The position numbers and the translations under genes were made by a program. The notes below the pieces were generated by a model that worked only from the letters and a program-made list of their open reading frames with translations, searched no databases and had not been told where the DNA came from. A stretch of DNA of 20,336 nt from Candidatus Rifleibacteriota bacterium. GTDB taxonomy: Bacteria > Riflebacteria > Ozemobacteria > Ozemobacterales > Ozemobacteraceae. The stretch spans positions 1-20,336 of the forward strand of contig JAKQOH010000036.1 in the NCBI GenBank assembly GCA_029565415.1, given 5' to 3'. Positions within the stretch are counted from its first letter, which is position 1. Each line of letters opens with the position of its first letter. This document shows, piece by piece, positions 1 to 6,514 of this stretch.

Positions 1-293
1 ATCGGGTATTTGTCGGGCTTGTATTTGAGCGCAAACGTGGCCGCCGCGACGAGCAGCGGCAGAAAGAAGGCAAGGAACGTCGTCGCGACCTTTTCCCCGA
101 GCACCCCGAGAAATCCCACAACGGCAATTATATAAAAATAATTATAATATGTCGTGTAGAGTTTGGGGATCTTGTTCGTGAAAACCAGATAGGCAACGGC
201 ACCGATACCCAGGCTGGCCAGAAACCCCAGGATATCCGGCAGCCGGGACTCTTTCTTTTCCTGAAAATCCACTCCGTTGCTCACAACTCCCAT
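1..293 (-). CDS. Partial membrane protein (N-terminal ~97 residues), unknown function
   Basis: The reading frame opens with ATG at 293 and runs off the left edge, so only the N-terminus is visible. After a short charged stretch (QEKKESR, about residues 11-17) there is a hydrophobic segment around residues 19-42, then a tyrosine-rich stretch. Two more hydrophobic segments follow near residues 55-70 and 75-92. This indicates an integral membrane protein with no cleavable signal peptide. I do not recognise the family. The start is uncertain: ATG at 293 has only a GGGG four bases upstream, and an in-frame GTG at 284 is an alternative. A perfect TATAAT overlaps the ATG. It lies 178 bases downstream of the TPR-membrane gene on the same strand. 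The codons for the tyrosine-rich part form a 25-base run of only A and T (126-150), unlike the surrounding GC-rich coding sequence. Confidence 0.6.
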   Translation of the reverse strand, partial: MGVVSNGVDFQEKKESRLPDILGFLASLGIGAVAYLVFTNKIPKLYTTYYNYFYIIAVVGFLGVLGEKVATTFLAFFLPLLVAAATFALKYKPDKYP

Positions 294-320
294 TATACCC
301 CGCCGCGACGTTCAATACCA
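292..320 (-). promoter_or_regulatory. Possible sigma-70 promoter overlapping the start of the partial membrane gene
   Basis: On the minus strand a perfect TATAAT (297-292) is preceded, after 18 bases, by TTGGTA (about 321-316; four of six matches to the -35 consensus). If it is used, transcription would begin near 285. The ATG at 293 would then be upstream of the transcript and translation would start at GTG 284 or later. The match could be coincidental, because TATAAT includes the putative ATG. Confidence 0.25.
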
Positions 321-471
321 ACCGTGCAGGGCAAACGGCAACGTCGCCACCGCGCACGCAACCCGGGGATGACACGACAGACACGACTGCCGGGAATGTT
401 CTGCCGAGCATCGCGATCCTGCGCGTGCATCTGTGCCATCCGCGCAACGGGGGATAGCCTTCAGGGGATCT
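294..471. other. Intergenic gap with no recognised gene
   Basis: This 178-base stretch lies between the TPR-membrane gene and the partial membrane gene. I see no convincing open frame with a ribosome site, no tRNA-like fold and no hairpin followed by a T run. Only the possible promoter at its left end stands out. Confidence 0.5.
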
Positions 472-2586
472 TCAGGAGCGCTTCGTCGTGATTTCCCGCA
501 TGAGGTTTTCAGCCGCGGCCGTCCCCGCCGCCATCTTCTGGAGCAGGGCCTCCGCTTCCCCATGCCGGCCGTTACGGCACAGCAGATACCCCTGCCAGAA
601 CCGGCTGAATCCGCTGCGATCGAACAGCTCTGCGGCGACGGCCGCCACCTTCAGGGCATCCTCCACCCGCCCCGCTGTGGCAAGGGCGATCGACTCGACG
701 GTTTTGGCGAGAGCGCGTGTTTTCGGGCCTCCGGTGAGGGCGGCGGCTTTCTCGGCCCACCGGTCGGTCCACTCGCGGCGGGACATCAGGTAATCCTGGA
801 AGGCAAGCTCGGCGAGCAGATGGGCTCGCACCAGGGGCAGCCGGGCGTTGTCGAGGCCCCGTGTCCAGTCGATGTGGGCCGGCACCCCCTGATTGAAAGC
901 CACCATGCATCGCCCCGTCACGAGAAGACTCATGGCAGCGTCATCCCCGCCGAACTGCCGGGCACGATCATCCGGAATCGCCTTGATCGCCTTCACCGCG
1001 CCGGCGAAATCCCCGGCCACGCTTTTGAGAAGGGCTTCGAGAAGCAGGCCGTAGGCGGCATGCCGGGAGTTGCCGAACTTCTGCTGGAACTCGGCCAGCA
1101 GCTGTTTCGCCTCGAATAGGTCCTCCAGTTCGATCCGGACGCGGATCAACGCGAGCCACATATCCGGAAAAGCCGCCGAGTCATGCAGCCCGAACAATTT
1201 TCTCCCGCTTTCCAGGACGGCGGAAAACTCTTCATTCTCGAGACGGCTCAGAGCCTGCGCTTCCTGGAGCTTCGCCCCCGTGAAGCTCGTGGGGTCCGAG
1301 GTCATGCCGAACGCCGGCATCAGTCGGCTCATGCCAGTGACTTTTGCAAAACGGTACATCCAGTATTTCCCCAGCGGCAGCCAGAGCGAAAACAGCCCGG
1401 CAATGCCGATCGAGAGAGCCATTCCCGGGAGGCGCACCGTCAGGTCGAGACGGCTCTGGAAGACGAGCACGAACAGCATGAACCACCAGCAGAAAAACCA
1501 TATCGCATACAATTCATTCCGCCGGGGCCGCATTTTTTCGGGGAGGAGACGGAACAGCGGAAAAATCCCGAACAGCAGCAGCGTGACGAGATGCATCGCG
1601 ATGAGCAGGCGCGGCAGGATCCACTGGGAGTCGTAGATGGAAAACTCGTCGACGAGGAGAGCGAGCCGGAACCCCGGAACCGCCGCCTGCCACGCGATGA
1701 TCACGTGGGCCACTCCGAGCCCCACGAATGCACAGGTCCCCCAGAGGGGCGCGGCAGGGGCCAGCCGGGTGGCCATGAACGCGAGGCCGGCCAGCAGCAG
1801 AAACGCGTAGACAATGCCGAAGATCCCGGAAAAGCCGAGAGGAAACGAGGTCAGGAAATACACGGGAGAAAAGGTCTGGAGTCCGCTGCTCCAGGCGGCG
1901 GGCTTCTCCACCGATACCGGCACGGCGGCAAGCTGCTCGGCGAGGACCATCGAGCTCACCAGCGCCCCCATCAGATCCACGTGGGCAAGCTGCAGGACGA
2001 ACAGGATGAGGTTGTCGCGATACCGGAGCGTCTCGGCCGCGGCAACCCCTTCCATCAGCTCGGCGACCCGCTGTTTGCCACCCAGGTGCTCATTCACGAG
2101 CGCCAGACGGACCCGGGCCTGGATATTGGACGGCTGGGCCCGGAGGGCACTGCCAAACGCCGCCGCCGCCTCGCCAACGTTGCCGGCGGCAGCGGCGATC
2201 TTCGCGAACATCAGGTGAATGCGGGCCTGGCCCGCCGGAGGAAGCTTCCGGAGCGGAATGCGCTTGAGGACCGTCTGGGACTGGCGATACTGGCCGATCC
2301 GGCAGAGGAGGTCGCCCCAGGCGAGCAGGGGAGCGACATTCCCGGGAAAAGCGTCGTAGGCATCCTCGTAGGCCTCGGCGGCCTCGGCATACTCGCCGCG
2401 GTGTTCGGCCTTTTGCGCCTTTTCGACGAGGAGCTGGGCCTTGCGGCGCAGGAGTTCCTCGTTTCCCGGAGGGGGCGGGCCGGCAGCGGGTCGTTCATCG
2501 GCTCCGTATGCGGGAATACAGACCAGAAGCACGCACAGCATCCATGCCCATGCGCACCTCACCAGCCTGCTACCAGGGGGTCTCAC
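472..2586 (-). CDS. Exported TPR protein with central membrane bundle and C-terminal helical repeats
   Basis: 704 residues from a GTG at 2586, which has AGGAGGG about eight bases upstream. Residues 9-28 form a signal peptide or anchor (hydrophobic core CVLLVCIPAYG, then A-D). Residues about 45-165 are alanine-rich helical pairs with TPR character, such as GEYAEAAEAYEDAYDAFPGN. Five hydrophobic segments follow at about 252-272, 280-300, 323-346, 358-377 and 387-405. The C-terminal part (about 435-700) again looks like helical repeats, for example GRVEDALKVAAVAAEL and GRHGEAEALLQKM. I do not recognise a named family. By the usual topology rules the N-terminal repeats would lie outside the cytoplasm; the side of the C-terminal repeats depends on the true helix count. 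TPRs imply protein-protein contacts, so a scaffold role is inferred, not shown. It follows the DUF3006 gene by about 115 bases on the same strand and may share its transcript. Confidence 0.75.
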   Translation of the reverse strand: MRPPGSRLVRCAWAWMLCVLLVCIPAYGADERPAAGPPPPGNEELLRRKAQLLVEKAQKAEHRGEYAEAAEAYEDAYDAFPGNVAPLLAWGDLLCRIGQYRQSQTVLKRIPLRKLPPAGQARIHLMFAKIAAAAGNVGEAAAAFGSALRAQPSNIQARVRLALVNEHLGGKQRVAELMEGVAAAETLRYRDNLILFVLQLAHVDLMGALVSSMVLAEQLAAVPVSVEKPAAWSSGLQTFSPVYFLTSFPLGFSGIFGIVYAFLLLAGLAFMATRLAPAAPLWGTCAFVGLGVAHVIIAWQAAVPGFRLALLVDEFSIYDSQWILPRLLIAMHLVTLLLFGIFPLFRLLPEKMRPRRNELYAIWFFCWWFMLFVLVFQSRLDLTVRLPGMALSIGIAGLFSLWLPLGKYWMYRFAKVTGMSRLMPAFGMTSDPTSFTGAKLQEAQALSRLENEEFSAVLESGRKLFGLHDSAAFPDMWLALIRVRIELEDLFEAKQLLAEFQQKFGNSRHAAYGLLLEALLKSVAGDFAGAVKAIKAIPDDRARQFGGDDAAMSLLVTGRCMVAFNQGVPAHIDWTRGLDNARLPLVRAHLLAELAFQDYLMSRREWTDRWAEKAAALTGGPKTRALAKTVESIALATAGRVEDALKVAAVAAELFDRSGFSRFWQGYLLCRNGRHGEAEALLQKMAAGTAAAENLMREITTKRS

Positions 2587-2701
2587 TCTCTCGCCCTCCT
2601 GTGTTCACACGGCCGTTCCGACCTCTTGCCCGAACCAAGCCGCCCCTTGTCCCTCTCCCGGGCCGCGATCGCCTGACCGAATCCGGTAAAACCGCGTGGG
2701 A

Positions 2702-2893
2702 TCAACCTTTTCGGGAAGCCATCAGCTCCTTCTGCCGTTTTGTCGCCTCGGTATCGAGAGCAAACGTCACCTTGAGCACATCGCCCTCGCCGACCCCTTC
2801 CGGCAGCATGCTGCGGTGGACGGTGAGAAGATCGCCGTTTTCGGCCAGACAGCGGAAATACGCCCCTTTGGAAGCATCGATCACAGCCCGCAT
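2702..2893 (-). CDS. DUF3006-type small protein
   Basis: 63 residues from ATG at 2893, with a good ribosome site (AAAGGAGAG, about six bases upstream). The layout matches the DUF3006 family from memory: it opens MRAVIDASKGAYFRCLAENG, has a central LPEGVGEGDVLKV and ends in a charged tail. The family's function is unknown; these small proteins look like a compact beta-rich fold followed by a charged helix. No membrane segment or signal peptide is present, so it is probably cytoplasmic. It lies 38 bases after the unknown gene at 2932-3285 and upstream of the TPR-membrane gene, all leftward. Family assignment rests on the VID...G and LPEG...GDV patterns only. Confidence 0.75.
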   Translation of the reverse strand: MRAVIDASKGAYFRCLAENGDLLTVHRSMLPEGVGEGDVLKVTFALDTEATKRQKELMASRKG

Positions 2894-2931
2894 GTTTCGC
2901 TCTCCTTTGATTCTATATGATACATGATAAA

Positions 2932-3285
2932 TCAGAAACCGAGTTGGGACAACACCCCTTCGATGAACAGGCGGATCTCATCCGTCGCACCGCTGTCGAG
3001 CGAGATCTCGACAAAGGCGATCCGATTGCCGCGCATGTCGCCGGACTTCGTTTTATACACCTCGGTACGGAATACCGGGGCGTTCATGAAGTTCCGGTGC
3101 GGGAAGATCTTGATCAGCAGGGTGCTGAAATCCGGGAGCCGCAGGAACAGGCTTTCCTGGTAGGCGTTCGAGTTGATCGTCACCTCGACGCCCGGATCCC
3201 GCTGCTCCCGGAAGAGGAAGTTCTGCATGACGCGGAAGACGATGTCTCCCACGTCTACCAGCGTCAGATGGCTTCCTTTTTCCAT
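2932..3285 (-). CDS. Conserved-looking hypothetical protein overlapping thrS
   Basis: 117 residues from ATG at 3285, inside the last codons of thrS, so the genes overlap by 22 bases in different frames. A GGAG five bases upstream of the ATG can serve as ribosome site, and the overlap suggests translational coupling to thrS. The protein has no signal peptide, membrane segment or cysteine motif. Predicted character is alternating beta strands and helices (LTLVDVGDIVFRVMQNFLF, then ESLFLRLPDFSTLLIKIF, then a C-terminal helix RLFIEGVLSQLGF). I do not recognise the family and propose no function. Its firm coding character comes from the good start, the lack of a competing frame, and the position between thrS and the DUF3006 gene on the same strand. 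Confidence 0.75.
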   Translation of the reverse strand: MEKGSHLTLVDVGDIVFRVMQNFLFREQRDPGVEVTINSNAYQESLFLRLPDFSTLLIKIFPHRNFMNAPVFRTEVYKTKSGDMRGNRIAFVEISLDSGATDEIRLFIEGVLSQLGF

Positions 3286-5183
3286 TCCTGCTCCGCAACG
3301 AAGGATTCGAGGGAAATCCCGGTCAAGTTCTCACCCGTCCGCTTGCGGATCGTGATGGTTCCGCTGCCGGCCTCTTCCTCGCCAAGGATAGCCATGAAGG
3401 GGATTTTCTGCAACTGGGCCTGGCGGATCTTGTACCCGATCTTGTCGTTGCCGGAATCGAGCCAGACGCGCACGCCGCGCTTTCTGAACTCTTCGGTCAC
3501 CTTTTTCGCATACTCGAGATGCTTCTCCGAGATGGACAGAACGGCGACCTGGACCGGCGCGAGCCAGAGCGGCATGGCGCCGCCGTGGTGCTCGATCAGC
3601 ACGCCGAAGAACCGTTCGATCGAGCCGAGGAGGGCGCGGTGCACCATGTAGGGCCTGTGCTCCTGGCCGTCGGCGCCGACGTAGGTCATGTCGAACCGCT
3701 CGGGCAGGTTGAAGTCGAACTGGATCGTGGTCATCTGCCACTCGCGGCCGATCGCATCCTTGACCTTGAGATCGATCTTGGGCCCGTAGAACGCGCCGCC
3801 ACCCTCGTCGAGCTCACACTCGAGGTTCTCCTTCGAGACGGCACGCTTCAGGGCTTCGAGGGCCGTATCCCATCGGGACTGTTCGCCGACGGCCTTCTCG
3901 GGGCGGGTGGCGAGGTAGGCCTTGATTTTCTCGAAGCCGAAGGTGCGCCAGAGCGAGAGGCTGAACCGCAACACCTCGGCGATCTCATCCTCGATCTGCT
4001 CGGGCGTGCAGATGATATGCGCGTCGTCCTGGGTGAAGCCGCGCACGCGCAGCAGGCCGTGCAGGACGCCGCTCTTCTCATAGCGGTACACCGTGCCGAG
4101 CTCCGCCCAGCGGAGCGGCAGATCGCGGTACGAACGCTTCTGGTTTTTATAAATCATGATATGGAACGGGCAGTTCATCGGCTTGATGTAGTAATCATTC
4201 TCGTCGATGTTCATCGGGCTGTACATCGCGTCCTTGTAGAAGCCGAGGTGGCCGCTGGTCTCCCACAGCCAGCTTCGCCCCATGTGGGGCGTATTGATCA
4301 GTTCGTAGCCGTGGCGGTAATGCTGTTCCTTCCAGTAGGTCTCGATCACGTGACGGATGCGGGCGCCGTTCGGGTGCCAGAAGATCAGCCCCGGGCCGAC
4401 ATCCTCGTGGACCGAGAACAGGTCCAGGTCCTTGCCGAGCTTGCGGTGGTCGCGCTTCTTCGCCTCTTCGAGCATCGTGATATGGGCATCCAGCTCTTCT
4501 TTCGAGGCAAAGCAGGTGCCGTAGATGCGCTGCAGCATCGGCCGCTTCTCGTCGCCGCGCCAGTAGGCGCCGGCCACGCTGAGGAGCTTGAAATGTTTCA
4601 CCGCTCCCGTGTCGGGCAGATGCGGACCGCGACAGAGGTCGACGAAGGCCCCGTGGCGGAACACCGTGATCCGCTCCGTCTCGGGAAGTTCGTTGATCAG
4701 CTCGACCTTGAAGGGCTGGTTCAGCTTTGTGAACATCTCGAGAGCCGCGGCGCGGGAGAGCTCCTCGCGGGTGAACGGCGCCTTCGCGGTGACCGAGGCG
4801 TGCATCTCTTTCTCGATGTGGGCCAGGTCATCCATCGTCAGGGCGCGGGAGAGCTGGAAATCGTAGTAGAAGCCGTTCTCGATCGAGGGGCCGATACCGA
4901 ACTGGGCTTCGGGGAACAGCTTCAGAACCGCCTCGGCCATGATGTGCGCCATCGAGTGACGGTAGACTTCGGCCGCATCAGCGGATTTCAAGGTGACGAC
5001 TTCGAACTTTCCGCCGGTAAGGAGGGGGGTGCGGATATCGACGAACGTGCCGTCGATCTTGCCGGCGATGGCGGCCTGGGCCAGCTTGGGGCCGATCTTC
5101 GCGGCGGCATCGCGCACGGTGGCGCCGGACGGGACCTCGAGGGTCTTGCCGTCGGGAAGGGTGAGATTGAGATTCTGTGACAT
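3264..5183 (-). CDS. thrS: Threonyl-tRNA synthetase
   Basis: Class II synthetase that charges tRNA-Thr with threonine in the cytoplasm; 639 residues, normal for bacterial ThrRS. An N-terminal TGS domain covers residues 1-64. The editing domain follows with the HxxxH metal motif (H76, H80, in RHSMAHIMAEAV) and CRGPH (C184, H188). The catalytic core carries zinc ligand C337 (KPMNCPFH), class II motif 2 (YRYEKSG...RVRGFTQDDAHI, about 366-390) and the later zinc histidine in the MVHRALLGSIERF region. A C-terminal anticodon-binding domain occupies about the last 100 residues. I chose ATG at 5183 because AAGGAGG lies five bases upstream and the protein then begins at the TGS domain. An in-frame ATG 39 bases further upstream falls before the ribosome site and across a strong hairpin. 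The gene follows tyrS by 103 bases and its 3' end overlaps the next small gene. Confidence 0.97.
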   Translation of the reverse strand: MSQNLNLTLPDGKTLEVPSGATVRDAAAKIGPKLAQAAIAGKIDGTFVDIRTPLLTGGKFEVVTLKSADAAEVYRHSMAHIMAEAVLKLFPEAQFGIGPSIENGFYYDFQLSRALTMDDLAHIEKEMHASVTAKAPFTREELSRAAALEMFTKLNQPFKVELINELPETERITVFRHGAFVDLCRGPHLPDTGAVKHFKLLSVAGAYWRGDEKRPMLQRIYGTCFASKEELDAHITMLEEAKKRDHRKLGKDLDLFSVHEDVGPGLIFWHPNGARIRHVIETYWKEQHYRHGYELINTPHMGRSWLWETSGHLGFYKDAMYSPMNIDENDYYIKPMNCPFHIMIYKNQKRSYRDLPLRWAELGTVYRYEKSGVLHGLLRVRGFTQDDAHIICTPEQIEDEIAEVLRFSLSLWRTFGFEKIKAYLATRPEKAVGEQSRWDTALEALKRAVSKENLECELDEGGGAFYGPKIDLKVKDAIGREWQMTTIQFDFNLPERFDMTYVGADGQEHRPYMVHRALLGSIERFFGVLIEHHGGAMPLWLAPVQVAVLSISEKHLEYAKKVTEEFRKRGVRVWLDSGNDKIGYKIRQAQLQKIPFMAILGEEEAGSGTITIRKRTGENLTGISLESFVAEQEWKKEAI

Positions 5184-5188
5184 GATTG

Positions 5189-5195
5189 CCTCCTT
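5189..5195 (-). promoter_or_regulatory. Ribosome binding site that fixes the thrS start
   Basis: AAGGAGG on the minus strand, five bases before ATG at 5183. It is close to the ideal anti-16S match and decides against the longer upstream reading of thrS. Confidence 0.85.
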
Positions 5196-5197
5196 GC

Positions 5198-5214
5198 GGG
5201 GCGCCTCGCGCCCC
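5198..5214 (-). promoter_or_regulatory. Perfect hairpin directly upstream of the thrS ribosome site
   Basis: The minus strand reads GGGGCGC-GAG-GCGCCCC, a 7-bp all-GC stem with a 3-base loop, ending two bases before the Shine-Dalgarno sequence of thrS. No T run follows, so it is not a classical intrinsic terminator. It could modulate thrS translation or mark an RNA processing point in the tyrS-thrS transcript. A role is inferred from position only. Confidence 0.5.
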
Positions 5215-5250
5215 TGAAACACGTCATCGCACGGGCCGCCCTGTTCCCTT

Positions 5251-5266
5251 CCGGCTCGGAAGCCGG
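5251..5266 (-). promoter_or_regulatory. Second hairpin in the tyrS-thrS gap
   Basis: Inverted repeat CCGGCT-(4-base loop)-AGCCGG, a 6-bp GC-rich stem about 20 bases after the tyrS stop. The following bases on the minus strand are AAGGGAACA, with no U tract, so termination is doubtful. Together with the hairpin at 5198-5214 it gives the thrS leader two stable stems. Confidence 0.4.
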
Positions 5267-5286
5267 CTCAGGAGCTCAAGGGCGGC

Positions 5287-6510
5287 TCATGCGGTGAGGA
5301 TGATACGTCTGAAACTGCGCTTCCCGGCTTGGACCAGGAACGTGTCGCCGGCCTTGAACGGACGGCCCGGATCGGTGCACTTCTCCTGCTCGACGCGCAC
5401 ACCGCCCTGCTGGATGAGGCGTTTCGCCTCGCCCCCGCTCGGGGCGAGCCCCGACTGGACGAGCACCTTCATCAGCGTGATCCCGTCGGCGCCGCAGGCG
5501 ATCGTCGTCTCGTCGATCTGCTCGGGAAGCCCGTCGCCGGTTTTCCCGAACAGCTTCTCGAAGCCCTCTTCGGCCTTCGCCCCGGCATCTTCACCGTGAT
5601 ACATCGCGGTGATGCGGCGTGCAAGGCGCATCTTCACGGCCTTGGGCTCGCGCGGAGCCAGTTCCCGGACTTCCGCGAGCTGGGCCGGGGTCAGGTCGGT
5701 GAGCAGCTCAAAATATTTGATCATCAATTCATCGGGAATCGACATCAGCTTGCCGTAGATCTGGCCAGGCTCTTCGTTGATTCCGACGTAGTTGCCGAGG
5801 CTCTTGGACATCTTGTCCCTGCCATCGAGCCCTTCGAGGATCGGCATGGTGAGTGTGATCTGCGGCTCGACGCCGTAGGCGCGCTGGAGCTCGCGGCCGA
5901 CGAGCAGGTTGAACGTCTGGTCGAGGCCGCCCAGCTCGACGTCGGATTTCAACGCGACCGAGTCGTAGCCCTGCATCAGCGGGTACATGAACTCGACGAC
6001 GCTGATCGGGGTCTGGTTCTTGAACCGGGTGCTGAAATCGTCGCGTTCGAGCATCCGCGCCACGGTGTACTGCGAGGTCAGCTTGAGCACGTCGGCGAAC
6101 GTCATCGAACCGAGCCAGCTGCTGTTGAACACGATGCGGGTCCGGCCGAGGTCGAGGATTTTCGCGATCTGCTGCTTGTAGGTCTCGGCATTCGCGATCA
6201 CCTCGTCCTCGGTGAGGGCCGGCCGGGTCTTTTTCTTGCCCGTCGGGTCGCCGATGCGGCCGGTGAAGTCGCCGATCAGGAACACGACCTCGTGGCCGAG
6301 CTGCTGGAACTGGCGCATCTTCTGCAGCACGACCGTATGGCCGAGATGGATGTCGGGCGCCGACGGATCGGCTCCGAGCTTGATCACCAGCGGTTTGCCG
6401 GTGGCGTAGGATTTCTCGAGCTTCTTCAGCAGCTCGTCGCGCGACACGATGTCGACCGTTCCGGTCGCGACGATCTCGAGCTGTTCTTTGGGTGTTGCCT
6501 GGAATTTCAC
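5287..6510 (-). CDS. tyrS: Tyrosyl-tRNA synthetase
   Basis: Class I synthetase that charges tRNA-Tyr; 407 residues, normal length. The nucleotide-binding HIGH motif is present as HLGH (55-58, after KLGADPSAPDI), and the second signature is a canonical KMSKS (233-237). The KMSKS form places it with the TyrZ-type branch rather than the KFGKT-type TyrS of E. coli. Tyrosine-site sequence YPLMQGYD (176-183) and LGGLDQTFN are intact. The C-terminus (about 340-402) is an S4 RNA-binding domain (SGGEAKRLIQQGGVRV). Translation starts at a GTG at 6510, four bases after the valS stop. The likely ribosome site, GGGGAAG, lies inside the valS end, so the two are probably translationally coupled. Confidence 0.96.
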   Translation of the reverse strand: MKFQATPKEQLEIVATGTVDIVSRDELLKKLEKSYATGKPLVIKLGADPSAPDIHLGHTVVLQKMRQFQQLGHEVVFLIGDFTGRIGDPTGKKKTRPALTEDEVIANAETYKQQIAKILDLGRTRIVFNSSWLGSMTFADVLKLTSQYTVARMLERDDFSTRFKNQTPISVVEFMYPLMQGYDSVALKSDVELGGLDQTFNLLVGRELQRAYGVEPQITLTMPILEGLDGRDKMSKSLGNYVGINEEPGQIYGKLMSIPDELMIKYFELLTDLTPAQLAEVRELAPREPKAVKMRLARRITAMYHGEDAGAKAEEGFEKLFGKTGDGLPEQIDETTIACGADGITLMKVLVQSGLAPSGGEAKRLIQQGGVRVEQEKCTDPGRPFKAGDTFLVQAGKRSFRRIILTA

Positions 6511-6514
6511 GGTG

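Noticed and set aside
1183..2676. A 497-codon plus-strand open frame opposite the TPR-membrane gene
   Set aside because: Composition is rich in Arg, Glu, Gly and Pro with no domain; the minus-strand frame has a signal peptide, membrane helices and a good ribosome site.
2894..2931. AT-rich gap before the DUF3006 gene as a possible terminator or promoter
   Set aside because: No stem with a T run, and no -35/-10 pair with acceptable spacing; it mainly holds the ribosome site.
5222..5250. T-box-like sequence AGGGCGGCCCG in the thrS leader
   Set aside because: The tRNA-contacting TGGN element is CGGC here, and the 103-base gap is too short for the specifier stem of a T-box.
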